NCBI GenBank assembly: GCA_047602055.1
Contig: JASGIG010000001.1
Location: 1,426,001-1,490,000, forward strand
Source: JAODBQ01 sp047602055
GTDB taxonomy: Bacteria; Actinomycetota; Acidimicrobiia; Acidimicrobiales; Ilumatobacteraceae
DNA: 64,000 bases
Direction: 5' to 3'
Of this stretch, positions 1-7,631 are shown in pieces. The notes beneath the pieces are model-generated. The model worked only from the letters and a program-made list of their open reading frames with translations, had not been told where the DNA came from and made no database searches. Position 1 is the stretch's first letter; every line of letters starts with the position of its first letter. The translations under genes were made by a program, and so were the position numbers.

Positions 1-225
1 CTCGCCGCCGGGGCCAACGGTCGCGAGACGCTGCTCCCGCTGCTGTTGCTGCCGGTGGTGGCACCAGTCCTGATCGGTGCGACACGGGCGACCCAGGCGT
101 CGCTCCACGTAGGAGGAACCTCGATGCGCGAAGGGTGGGCCTGGATTGCCTTGCTCGTCACCTTCGCCACCGCCTTCGGCATCGGTGGCTCGCTCGCCTT
201 CGGCTCCCTGATGGACGACCAGTGA
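1..225 (+). CDS. ccmB: CcmB heme exporter permease, C-terminal part
   Basis: The last 74 codons of a membrane protein run in frame from the window edge to TGA at 223-225; the start is outside the window. The fragment is hydrophobic, with a probable last transmembrane helix near fragment residues 48-68 and a very short tail ending in MDDQ. CcmB is the permease partner of the CcmA ATPase in System I cytochrome c maturation. The identity rests mainly on its place 10 nt before CcmC in a complete ccm operon, since the fragment has no diagnostic motif. Confidence 0.7.
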   Translation, partial: LAAGANGRETLLPLLLLPVVAPVLIGATRATQASLHVGGTSMREGWAWIALLVTFATAFGIGGSLAFGSLMDDQ

Positions 226-235
226 TGGACCGCCG

Positions 236-1039
236 ATGAGCAGCACGACGGACGCCACGGCCGGTACGGCCGCCGCGGACACCACGGGGCGCCGCAGCCT
301 GATCTCCGCCGGCCCGACGTCGACGACGTTCACCCGCGCCCTCGGCACCGCCACGCTGATCGGTCTGGTCTGGTTCGTCGCCTTCGGCCTGTTCTTCAGC
401 CCGAACGACGCCGTCCAGGGCAAGGGCGTGCGCATCCTCTACATCCACGTCCCGACGGCGTGGCTGGCCTACCTGGCGTTCATCGTCACCGCCGTCGCCA
501 GCCTGGCCTACAGCTGGAAGCGCACCCGCAGCCTCACCTGGGACCGCATCGCCGGCGCCAGCGCCGAGGTCGGCGTGCTGTTCATGGGCATCACCCTGCT
601 CACCGGCAGCCTGTGGGGTCGGATCTCCTGGGGCACGTACTGGGTGTGGGACTCGCGGGTCACCACGACGACGTTCCTGTTCATCACGTACGTCGGCTAC
701 CTCGCCGTGCGCAACCTCGGCGGCACGCACCAGCAGCGGGCCAAGCGCAGCGCGATCATCGCCCTGCTCGCCGTGCTGGAGATCCCGCTCGTGCACTTCA
801 GCGTGAAGTGGTGGCGGCCGCTGCACCAGGGCGAGAGCGTCGCCTCCGGCAAGCTCAGCGGGCTGATGCTGTTCAGCTTCTTCATCGGGATGATCGTGTT
901 CACGATGCTCTACGTCTGGCTGGTGCTGCACCGCCAGCGGGTGATGGCGATGCAGGACGCGCTCGACGACCGCGGCCTCGAGGACGCGCTCACCGCCCGG
1001 CGCAGCGAGGCGGCCAACGCCGCGGGGGTCGGCGGCTGA
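236..1039 (+). CDS. ccmC: CcmC heme handling membrane protein
   Basis: A 267-residue polytopic membrane protein. It carries the tryptophan-rich heme-handling signature WGTYWVWD at residues 132-139, flanked by candidate axial histidines His71 (IHVPTAW) and His187 (PLVHFSV). In System I, CcmC holds heme at the outer membrane face and helps load it onto CcmE. The first 30 residues are a polar Thr/Ala-rich extension not needed for the fold. The ATG at 236 follows the CcmB stop by 10 nt, and the stop TGA overlaps the ATG of the next small gene. Confidence 0.95.
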   Translation: MSSTTDATAGTAAADTTGRRSLISAGPTSTTFTRALGTATLIGLVWFVAFGLFFSPNDAVQGKGVRILYIHVPTAWLAYLAFIVTAVASLAYSWKRTRSLTWDRIAGASAEVGVLFMGITLLTGSLWGRISWGTYWVWDSRVTTTTFLFITYVGYLAVRNLGGTHQQRAKRSAIIALLAVLEIPLVHFSVKWWRPLHQGESVASGKLSGLMLFSFFIGMIVFTMLYVWLVLHRQRVMAMQDALDDRGLEDALTARRSEAANAAGVGG

Positions 1040-1170
1040 TGCAGACCACGTTCGTCGCCATCTGCTACGTCGCCACGTTCGGCGGCATCGGGCTGCTCAC
1101 CGGGTTGATGATGCGCCGGGCGCGCCAGCTCGCCGAGAAGCTGCCGCCGGAGGATCGCCCGTGGACCTGA
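1039..1170 (+). CDS. ccmD: CcmD-like small membrane protein
   Basis: A 43-residue gene whose ATG shares an A with the CcmC stop codon (ATGA type overlap). It has one hydrophobic helix at about residues 5-24, followed by a basic and polar tail (RRARQLAEKL and onward). Size, topology and position between ccmC and ccmE match CcmD, which in System I bridges CcmABC and the heme chaperone CcmE. CcmD sequences are poorly conserved, so the call depends on position and topology. Confidence 0.75.
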   Translation: MQTTFVAICYVATFGGIGLLTGLMMRRARQLAEKLPPEDRPWT

Positions 1171-1712
1171 GCCCGCGCACCCTCACCGACGTCGACGGCG
1201 ATGGCGGGGATGCGGGTGGTGGCGAGTCCACGCGAACGCCGTCGCCGGCGCCTCGCAAGCGGCGGCCGTGGGCGGCGCTCGCGGTGCTCGCGGTGGTGCT
1301 CGTCGTCGGCGGGTTCGCCGTCTCCAAGTTCCTCAGCTCGGCGATCGACTACTACTGCAACGTCGACGAGGTCGGCCACAAGAGCGGCTGCGAGGTCGGC
1401 AAGTCGCTGCGCATCCAGGGCACCGTGGACCAGGGCAGCATCAATCGCGAGGGTGACGTCACCAACTTCCGGATCTCGTTCGACGGCGTGACGATGCCGG
1501 TGCGGTACCAGGGCGGCCAGGTCGACCTGTTCCAGGAGTGCATCCCGGTCGTGGTCAAGGGCAAGGTCGTCGACACCGCGTCCGGTCGGCTGTTCGAGGG
1601 CTCGGAGATCGAGGTCAAGCACTCCGACGAGTACGAGGCCGCACACCCCGACCGGGTCGACGCCGGGACCGGCAAGACGGAGTCCGCGGCATGCTCGCAA
1701 GCGCAAGCCTGA
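1161..1712 (+). CDS. ccmE: CcmE heme chaperone
   Basis: A 183-residue protein with a cytoplasmic N-terminal tail, one membrane anchor at about residues 37-58, and a beta-barrel domain facing outside. The heme-attachment region reads VKHSDEY, placing His154 four residues before a Tyr as in the HxxxY motif of classical CcmE. This is therefore the His type, not the Cys variant of archaea and some bacteria. The GTG at 1161 is preceded by GGAGG and overlaps the end of ccmD by 10 nt. CcmE passes heme from CcmABCD to CcmF/H. Confidence 0.93.
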   Translation: MDLSPRTLTDVDGDGGDAGGGESTRTPSPAPRKRRPWAALAVLAVVLVVGGFAVSKFLSSAIDYYCNVDEVGHKSGCEVGKSLRIQGTVDQGSINREGDVTNFRISFDGVTMPVRYQGGQVDLFQECIPVVVKGKVVDTASGRLFEGSEIEVKHSDEYEAAHPDRVDAGTGKTESAACSQAQA

Positions 1713-3775
1713 ACGCCGTCCTCGGGCAGACCGCCCTGATCCTGGGGCTCGTCGCCTCGCTGTTCGGCGCGCTGATCCTCGGGATGGCCGTGCGCACCGG
1801 CAACCGCGCCGTGCTGCGCACCGCGCCCCGTTACGCGTGGATCGTCCTCGGCGCCGCGATCGCCGCGTTCGTGGTGATGCAGCGGGCGCTGATCACCCGC
1901 GACTGGGGCGTCGCCTACGTCCAGAAGGTCGGCGCCGTCTCGACGCCGGCGCTGTTCAACTTCACCGCGCTGTGGAGCGCGCTGGAGGGCAGCATCCTGC
2001 TGTGGGTGCTGGTGCTGGCCGGCTACACGGCGGCCGTGATGCGCAAGTACCGCCGGCGCCTCGACGACCCGCTGGTCGGCTGGGCGATGGTCGTGATGTT
2101 CGCCGTGTCGGCGTTCTTCTTCTTCCTGGCGTTCGGCCCGACGGACGTGTTCAAGGCCGCCGGCGCCCCGGACTTCACCCGCTGCTGCGCGGGACCGAAC
2201 CCGCTGCTGCAGAACCACGTGCTGGTCCTGTTCCACCCGCCGATCCTGTACCTCGGCTTCGTCGGCTTCACGGTCCCGTTCGCGTTCGCCATCGCCGCGC
2301 TGGTCACCGGACGCGTCGGCGAGGGCTGGCTGATGGAGACCCGCCGCTGGGCGCTGTTCGCCTGGGGGTTCCTGACGATCGGGATCATCCTCGGCGGCTG
2401 GTGGAGCTACGAGGTGCTCGGATGGGGCGGGGCGTGGGGCTGGGACGCCGTCGAGAACGCCAGCTTCCTGCCGTGGCTGACCGGCACCGCGTACATCCAC
2501 TCGGTGATGGTCCAGGAGCGGCGCGGCATGCTGCGCGTCTGGAACATCAGCCTGCTCGTGGCGACGTTCGCGCTGACGATCCTCGGCACCTTCCTCACCC
2601 GCAGCGGCGTCGTGCGCAGCGTCCACGCGTTCAGCAGCGGATCCGTCGGCGGGTGGCTGCTCGGCTTCTTCGGGGTGATCGTCGTCGTCTCGCTCGGGCT
2701 GATCGCCTGGCGTGGTGATCGTTTGCGCGCCCCCGGGGCGATCGACTCGCCGATCTCGCGTGAGGGCGCGTTCCTGGCCAACAACGTGCTGTTCGCCGTG
2801 TTCGCCTTCGTCGTGCTGCTCGGCACGGTGTTCCCGCTGATCGTCGAGGCCATCCAGGACCGGCAGATCACCGTCGGCGCCCCGTTCTTCGACCGGCTCA
2901 GCATCCCGATCGGGTTGACGTTGCTGTTCCTGATGGCGGTCGCTCCGGTGCTGCCGTGGCGCAAGGCGAGCACGGAGCTGCTGCGCGACCGCCTGTTCTG
3001 GCCGGCATGGTGCGGCGCCGGTGCCCTGGCGATCGCCGTGCTGGTCGGCGCCGACGAGCTGTCCGCGCTGCTGGCCTTCTTCCTCGGTGGGTTCGCCGCC
3101 GGGGCGGCCCTGCGCCAGCTCGTGCTGGCCACCCGCCGGCAGGGCGTGCGCGGCCTGCTCGGCAGGGCCAACGGCGGGATGATCGTCCACCTCGGCGTCA
3201 TCCTCCTCGCCGTCGGGCTGGCGGCGTCGAACAGCTTCTCGTCGGTGAGCGAGCTGCAGCTGACGGCCGGTCAGAAGGCGACGTACGCCGGGCACACGTT
3301 CGAGCTCGTCGACGTCACCTCGTTCCAGGACGCCCGTTCGTTCGGCGTGCGCGCCGGCGTGCGCGTCGACGGCGGGCAGGTCTACGCGCCGCGGCTGACG
3401 ACGTACTCGCTGCAGGGGATGACGGTGCCGACGCCGAGCGTGCGCACGTCCCCGGCCCGCGACATCTATCTGACGCTGGAGGGCACGCCGCAGGCCGGCG
3501 ACACGACGGCGCGCATCAAGGTGGCGATCAAGCCGCTGACGATGTGGCTGTGGGTCGGTGGGGCGCTGATGGCACTCGGCACCGTGCTCGCCGCCTTCCC
3601 GGGCCGCCGCCGCAGGCGCCCGACCGACCCGGTGTCGGCCCCCGCCACGAGCGAGCCGGACGCGCTGGCCGAACTGGGTGCACCCCGCGGATCGGACCGA
3701 CCGGACGGCGTGAACCAGCCCGCCGGACGCGACCGACCGGACGAGCCGGACCGACCGGAGCTGATCGATGTCTGA
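1691..3775 (+). CDS. ccmF: CcmF cytochrome c heme lyase subunit
   Basis: A 694-residue polytopic protein with the WWD-domain signature WGGAWGWD at residues 245-252, followed by AVENASFLPW, as in CcmF. It joins heme to the CXXCH motif of apocytochrome c together with CcmH. The start is ATG 1691, inside the end of ccmE (22-nt overlap); longer upstream readings have no ccmF-like sequence. The C-terminal 35 residues form a charged, RPD-rich tail that is probably disordered. Its TGA overlaps the start of the thioredoxin-like gene. Confidence 0.95.
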   Translation: MLASASLNAVLGQTALILGLVASLFGALILGMAVRTGNRAVLRTAPRYAWIVLGAAIAAFVVMQRALITRDWGVAYVQKVGAVSTPALFNFTALWSALEGSILLWVLVLAGYTAAVMRKYRRRLDDPLVGWAMVVMFAVSAFFFFLAFGPTDVFKAAGAPDFTRCCAGPNPLLQNHVLVLFHPPILYLGFVGFTVPFAFAIAALVTGRVGEGWLMETRRWALFAWGFLTIGIILGGWWSYEVLGWGGAWGWDAVENASFLPWLTGTAYIHSVMVQERRGMLRVWNISLLVATFALTILGTFLTRSGVVRSVHAFSSGSVGGWLLGFFGVIVVVSLGLIAWRGDRLRAPGAIDSPISREGAFLANNVLFAVFAFVVLLGTVFPLIVEAIQDRQITVGAPFFDRLSIPIGLTLLFLMAVAPVLPWRKASTELLRDRLFWPAWCGAGALAIAVLVGADELSALLAFFLGGFAAGAALRQLVLATRRQGVRGLLGRANGGMIVHLGVILLAVGLAASNSFSSVSELQLTAGQKATYAGHTFELVDVTSFQDARSFGVRAGVRVDGGQVYAPRLTTYSLQGMTVPTPSVRTSPARDIYLTLEGTPQAGDTTARIKVAIKPLTMWLWVGGALMALGTVLAAFPGRRRRRPTDPVSAPATSEPDALAELGAPRGSDRPDGVNQPAGRDRPDEPDRPELIDV

Positions 3776-4568
3776 CGACGAGGCGCAGATGCCGGAGACC
3801 CCTGATCCGGCCGCGACGAGCGGCGGGGCGGGCACCGACGTGCCGGCAACGAGCAGCGGGGCCGGTACCGGCACGCCGACGAGCGGTGCGGTGGGCACCG
3901 GCTCCCCGGCGACGAATGGGGATGCCGGCACCGGCACATCGGCGACGAGTGACGGGCCCGGCACCGCGCCGGCGGTGGTCGGCACGCCCCGGCGCCGCGG
4001 CCGGCGCATCGCCCCGTGGATCGCCCTGGGCGTCGCGGTCGTCGTCGCCGCGCTGTTCGTCGTGCTGGCCAGCAGCGACTCGGAGCACGCTGACACCGTG
4101 ACCAACTTCGCCGTCGGCCAGCCCGCCCCGGCGCTGCAGACGACGACGCTCGATGGCAAGCCGTTCGACCTCAGCCGTCGCAAGGGCAGCTGGGTGGTCC
4201 TCAACTTCTTCAACACGCAGTGCCTGCCGTGCCGCGCCGAGCACCCGGACCTGTTGAAGTTCGCCGAGCAACAGGCGTCGCTGGGCGTTGCCGGTGCGGA
4301 GCTGTACACGGTCATGAACGGCAGTGACACCGACGATGCCGTGCGTCAGTGGTTCGCCGACAACGGCGGCAACTGGCCGGTCCTCGAGGACCCCGGTGGC
4401 ACGTTCGGCGTGTCGCTCGGCGTCGCCCAGGTGCCCGAGACGTGGATCGTCGATCCGCAGGGGATCATCGTCGACCGCATCCCCAGCCAGATCACCGCCG
4501 ATGGCCTGTCGCAGCGGCTGCAGCGGTGGCGCGACGCCGAGGCAGGCAGCGCGCCGGTCACGACGTGA
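3768..4568 (+). CDS. CcmG/DsbE-like membrane-anchored thiol-disulfide oxidoreductase
   Basis: A 266-residue protein. Residues 1-75 are a low-complexity Gly/Thr/Ala-rich cytoplasmic region with imperfect GTG-type repeats. A membrane helix spans about 81-101, followed by a thioredoxin/AhpC-TSA fold outside. The redox motif is CLPC (Cys152, Cys155) in the context NTQCLPCRAEHP. The Trp usually found before the first Cys of thioredoxins is replaced by Gln. In System I this protein keeps apocytochrome cysteines reduced. It overlaps ccmF by 8 nt and ccmH by 4 nt (GTGA). Confidence 0.88.
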   Translation: MSDDEAQMPETPDPAATSGGAGTDVPATSSGAGTGTPTSGAVGTGSPATNGDAGTGTSATSDGPGTAPAVVGTPRRRGRRIAPWIALGVAVVVAALFVVLASSDSEHADTVTNFAVGQPAPALQTTTLDGKPFDLSRRKGSWVVLNFFNTQCLPCRAEHPDLLKFAEQQASLGVAGAELYTVMNGSDTDDAVRQWFADNGGNWPVLEDPGGTFGVSLGVAQVPETWIVDPQGIIVDRIPSQITADGLSQRLQRWRDAEAGSAPVTT

Positions 4569-5032
4569 GCCGCGTCAAGCGCTGGCCCACCTGGGTGGCG
4601 CTGATCCTCGTGGTCGTCGGCCTGCTCGCCTTCGGCGCGAACCGCTCGTCCGGCCCGCGCAGCGCCGACGAGCGCGTCGAGTACATCAGCACCCGGTTGG
4701 CCTGTCCGATCTGCGACGGCCAGAGCGTGTTCGAGTCGCGCAACAGCGACTCCGAGGCGATCCGCACCGAGATCAAGCAGCAGATCGCCGCGGGACAGAT
4801 GAGCGACGACGAGATCATCCAGTACATGACCGACCGCTTCGGTGCCCGGCTGCTGCTGGTCCCCAAGGCGACGGGCATCGACGCGCTGGTCTGGGCGCTG
4901 CCGGCGGCCGCGCTGGTGTGCGCGCTGGTCGGTCTCGGCGTGGCCTTCCGCCGGTGGCGCACGGCGATCGACACCGTCCCCGACGACGCCGACCGGGAGC
5001 TGGTCGAGCGCGCCAGGGGAGGTGGGACGTGA
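4565..5032 (+). CDS. ccmH: CcmH cytochrome c maturation redox protein
   Basis: A 155-residue protein with an N-terminal anchor at about residues 9-24, a short external domain carrying the CcmH motif LACPICDGQS (Cys47, Cys50), and a second membrane helix near residues 107-125. CcmH reduces the apocytochrome c CXXCH disulfide and works with CcmF. The GTG at 4565 shares GTGA with the stop of the thioredoxin gene, indicating coupled translation. It matches the short CcmH domain without a fused CcmI part; the CcmI role is supplied by the next gene. Confidence 0.92.
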   Translation: MSRVKRWPTWVALILVVVGLLAFGANRSSGPRSADERVEYISTRLACPICDGQSVFESRNSDSEAIRTEIKQQIAAGQMSDDEIIQYMTDRFGARLLLVPKATGIDALVWALPAAALVCALVGLGVAFRRWRTAIDTVPDDADRELVERARGGGT

Positions 5033-5784
5033 GTCGTACCGCGGCGGCCCACGCGAGCGATCTGGACCGGCTGGCCGAGCTCGAAGAGGAGCGGCGGTTC
5101 CTGCTGCGCTCGCTCGACGACCTCGAGCGCGAGCACGACGCCGGCGACGTCGACGATCACGACTTCGCCGCCCTGCGCGACGGCTACGTCGCCCGCGCCG
5201 CGGCCGTGCTGCGCGAGATCGACGAGGGCAAGGCGGCGCTGCCGTCGCGCCAGCGCCGCCCGGGCAGGACGATCGGGGTGGTCGTGGTGACGCTGGTGTT
5301 CGCCGCGTTCGCCGGGTGGTTCGTCGCCCGCTCCTCGGGTCAGCGCGAGGCCAGCGGCACCGCGGTGATGACCCCCGACGACGAGATCACCCAGCAGCTG
5401 TCGATCGCCCGCACGGCGATGACCAACGGCGACTTCCAGACGGCGTTCACCGCGTTCCAGCGGGTCCGCGAGCTGGCCCCGGACAACGTCGAGGCGGCGA
5501 CGTACCTCGGGTGGGTCGCCGTGCTCAGCGGCCAGGGCAGCAACCGCTCGGACCTCGTCGACCTCGGCGTCGCCCAGCTGCGCCAGGCGATCACGATCGA
5601 CGGCACCTACCCGGATGCCCACTGCCTCCTCGGCGTCGCCCTGCTGCGCTTCTCGGCGACACCCGACCCGGCCGGGGCGCAATCCGAGCTCCAGGCGTGC
5701 ATGGCCAACGACCCGCCCCAGGACATGCGTGCCCTCGTCGAACCCGTCCTCGCCTCCCTGAGCTCAGCCCCGCCGACGACCTGA
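5029..5784 (+). CDS. CcmI-like TPR membrane protein
   Basis: A 251-residue protein with a cytoplasmic acidic coiled-coil-like N-terminus (LEEERRFLLRSLDDLEREHD), a membrane helix at about residues 82-100, and an external C-terminal half with two or three TPR-like helical pairs (for example AFTAFQRVRELAPDNVEAATYLGW). It fits CcmI, the apocytochrome c chaperone that closes ccm operons. The GTG at 5029 overlaps the ccmH TGA as GTGA, and a purine-rich AGGGGAGG lies 7 nt before it. Confidence 0.8.
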   Translation: MSRTAAAHASDLDRLAELEEERRFLLRSLDDLEREHDAGDVDDHDFAALRDGYVARAAAVLREIDEGKAALPSRQRRPGRTIGVVVVTLVFAAFAGWFVARSSGQREASGTAVMTPDDEITQQLSIARTAMTNGDFQTAFTAFQRVRELAPDNVEAATYLGWVAVLSGQGSNRSDLVDLGVAQLRQAITIDGTYPDAHCLLGVALLRFSATPDPAGAQSELQACMANDPPQDMRALVEPVLASLSSAPPTT

Positions 5785-5834
5785 CACGCCGGCGGTCGCC
5801 GCCAGGCCAGCGAGTCATCACCACCGACTCAGGA

Positions 5835-5911
5835 CGGCGAGCGCCGAAGCGAAGCGGAGGCGGCGAGCACGGGAGGCGCAGGGAGCGGCTTCGCCGCGAC
5901 CGGAGCACGAA
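5835..5911 (-). repeat. Family A post-stop repeat, copy A1
   Basis: Member of a dispersed repeat of about 77 bp. Read on the minus strand it begins directly after the TAG stop of the SixA gene (5914-5912) with TTCGTGCTCCGGTCGCGGC. Hairpin 1 is GCGGC-gaa-GCCGC; hairpin 2 is CGC-TTCG-GCG, closed by a UUCG loop. It fills most of the gap between the convergent ccm operon and the SixA gene. Confidence 0.9.
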
Positions 5912-6373
5912 CTAATCGAGTGGGGGCGGCCAGCACTTCGCGGACGTGAACGTGCCGTCGGGGTCGCGGCGCAGGACCCAGGTGCTGCCCTTGCGCCAGT
6001 CGGGCGGCGACGTCAGCTCGCAGCCGCGGCGCACGAGCGCGTCGATCAGATCGGGGATCACGTCGCCGTGGCTGCACATCACCGCGCCGTCGGGCAGCTC
6101 GGCGCACAGCTCGAGGACCGCCGGGAACGAGCTGCCCTCGGCGAGGCGCTCGTCGGTGCCGACCCGCTCGGACAGCAGGTGGGCGAGCGGTTCGAGCGTC
6201 TGCACGCAGCGCACGTACGGGCTGCTGACAAGCGTCGTCGCGCCACGCTTGGCCAGCCGCCTGGCGATCGCCGTGGCCTGGCGTTGGCCCGACTTGGTCA
6301 GCGGCCGCAGGGCGTCGTCGTCGGTCCAGTCGGCACGGGACCCGGCCTTGGCGTGGCGGACGAGGTAGAGCAC
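5912..6373 (-). CDS. SixA-type histidine phosphatase
   Basis: A 153-residue single-domain histidine phosphatase. The RHG-type motif is LVRHAKAG (Arg6, His7, the phosphoacceptor), with the second histidine in CSHGD (His102). Length and the RHAKA form match the SixA branch, which removes phosphate from phosphohistidine on proteins; the substrate here is unknown. The GTG start at 6373 lies immediately after the stop of the upstream DUF4328 gene (no gap), so the two form one minus-strand operon. Confidence 0.85.
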   Translation of the reverse strand: MLYLVRHAKAGSRADWTDDDALRPLTKSGQRQATAIARRLAKRGATTLVSSPYVRCVQTLEPLAHLLSERVGTDERLAEGSSFPAVLELCAELPDGAVMCSHGDVIPDLIDALVRRGCELTSPPDWRKGSTWVLRRDPDGTFTSAKCWPPPLD

Positions 6374-7114
6374 CTACATCTCCCGGGTCGCGACGCGGTG
6401 CCGCGCGGACAGGCGCATCACCAGCAGCAGGTAGGCCGCGGCGGCGAGGGTCACGGCGATGCCGAGCGTGAGGTTCAGGGCGTAGTGCGAGTCGAGCTGC
6501 ACGGCCAGCTTGCGGGCAGCCTCGTCGGTGTCCTCCGTGCGGGCCACGGCGATGAGCCCGGAGTTGGAGAAGATCTGGGCGATCGGCACCAGGCCGTACA
6601 GCACCCACCAGACGTCGACGATCGGCGACACCTTGACCGTCCGCCAGCTCTCCCGGTCGGCCTGCGGATCGCTGGCCTTCCACAGCTCACGGAACATCAG
6701 CCACGGGACGACGTAGAGGACGCACGGCGGGGTGAACCAGCCGCCGAGCGCCCAGCCGGGGGCGAAGCGCAGGCCGTCGCGGCCGAGGGCGCGCACGTTC
6801 TGGGCGATCTTGAACATCCACACGAACGTCACCAGCGCGATCGGCAGCACGAGCGACTGGCTGATCAGCGCGACGACGTTCGAGCCGTAGTCGTCGCGGA
6901 ACGCGCCGATGGTGATGTCGCCGCGCAGCAGCTGGCGGGCGTGATCGGTGTTGCGCACGGTGTCGACGAGGTTCGCCAGGCTCAGCGGGGCGTACACGGC
7001 GATGAGCACGATCAGCGCCAGCGACCACCGCCCGATGCGCTGCATCCGCCGGTCGACGGCGTCCTGGCCGCCGTAGGCGACGTACCCGGGAGGCGGCGCA
7101 GGGACGTCGGACAT
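6374..7114 (-). CDS. DUF4328 family membrane protein
   Basis: A 246-residue membrane protein with a short Pro-rich N-terminus (MSDVPAPPPGYVAYGG) and about six hydrophobic helices. The family landmarks include FVWMFKIAQNVRALG and a GWALGGWFTPPCVLYVVPW stretch around the third and fourth helices. This matches the DUF4328 family, common in actinobacteria, often next to regulators or kinases, with no known function. The ATG at 7114 is chosen because sequence upstream of it has no family similarity. It is the first gene of the operon with the SixA-like phosphatase. Confidence 0.8.
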   Translation of the reverse strand: MSDVPAPPPGYVAYGGQDAVDRRMQRIGRWSLALIVLIAVYAPLSLANLVDTVRNTDHARQLLRGDITIGAFRDDYGSNVVALISQSLVLPIALVTFVWMFKIAQNVRALGRDGLRFAPGWALGGWFTPPCVLYVVPWLMFRELWKASDPQADRESWRTVKVSPIVDVWWVLYGLVPIAQIFSNSGLIAVARTEDTDEAARKLAVQLDSHYALNLTLGIAVTLAAAAYLLLVMRLSARHRVATREM

Positions 7115-7154
7115 CAGGGCCACTGTAGGTTGCCGCGCCCTGCACGTGGGCCCG

Positions 7155-7414
7155 ATGGGCTTCTTCGAGCGCAACCGCCAGGAGGTCGCCGACCGCGGCG
7201 ACGACGTCGCCCGGCTGCCGCCCACGAGATCGAGCACGCCGAGTTCGGCCACACCACGAACGTCGAGATGGCCGACGCCACCGTCGACGACGCGATCGTC
7301 GCCTACGAGGACGAGGGTGAGCCGATCGAGAACATCCACGGCGGCCCGGTGCGCATCGTCATCCCCCACCTGTGGAACCGTGCGGCGCGCCGGTTCGCGG
7401 GAGCGACGGTGTGA
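7155..7414 (+). pseudogene. Remnant of a sulfite oxidase-like molybdopterin oxidoreductase
   Basis: The start MGFFERNRQEVADRG at 7155 resembles the N-terminus of the small sulfite-oxidase-like oxidoreductases. About 70 bp later the reading frame must shift to give TTNVEMADATVDDAIVAYED and GGPVRIVIPHLWN, which resemble a later part of the same family (YTTN... ALVAYEYDGEPL...HGGPVRLVVPHLY). The middle of the protein, including the cofactor cysteine region, is missing. I read it as an internal deletion plus frame shift. It is divergent from the DUF4328 gene. Family assignment is from remembered motif similarity. Confidence 0.55.
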
Positions 7415-7462
7415 ACGCGGGCTGGATCTCGCCCCAGGAACGCTCCGATCTCCAGCCCGCGT
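7415..7462. terminator. Hairpin with 12-bp perfect arms
   Basis: ACGCGGGCTGGA (7415-7426) and its exact reverse complement (7451-7462) enclose a 24-nt loop. It sits directly after the stop of the 7155-7414 remnant. There is no T run, so it may be a terminator stem or only a structured relic. Confidence 0.4.
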
Positions 7463-7466
7463 CGCC

Positions 7467-7610
7467 GTGACGTCGCGGCGCCGGTTCGCTGCAGCGTGCG
7501 AGGCGCTCGGGCGGGATCGGTCGACGCGCATCGGCGAGCTCATGAAGGGCCCGAACCTCTCGCCACCCGATCTGCTGCCCATCCTCGAAGCCGCCGGACT
7601 TCGAATGTGA
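7467..7610 (+). CDS. Small hypothetical protein
   Basis: A possible 47-residue reading frame from GTG 7467 to TGA 7610, ending in LSPPDLLPILEAAGLRM. It has an amphipathic look, but I recognise no family, and no clear ribosome binding site precedes it. It may be the tail of a lost gene in this decayed segment between the oxidoreductase remnant and mrp. Low confidence. Confidence 0.2.
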   Translation: MTSRRRFAAACEALGRDRSTRIGELMKGPNLSPPDLLPILEAAGLRM

Positions 7611-7631
7611 CCTGACCGTCGGCGGTCCGCG

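Noticed and set aside
1352..4330. A 992-codon open frame on the minus strand across ccmE, ccmF and ccmG
   Set aside because: It is antisense to well-supported ccm genes, has low-complexity Arg/Gly/Ala-rich composition and no recognisable domain. Long antisense frames are expected at this GC content.
5829..5911. Short Arg-rich peptides encoded by repeat A as conserved C-terminal tails
   Set aside because: Similar peptides appear at several sites only because the DNA repeat is conserved; they have no start codons of their own and lie after the true stops.
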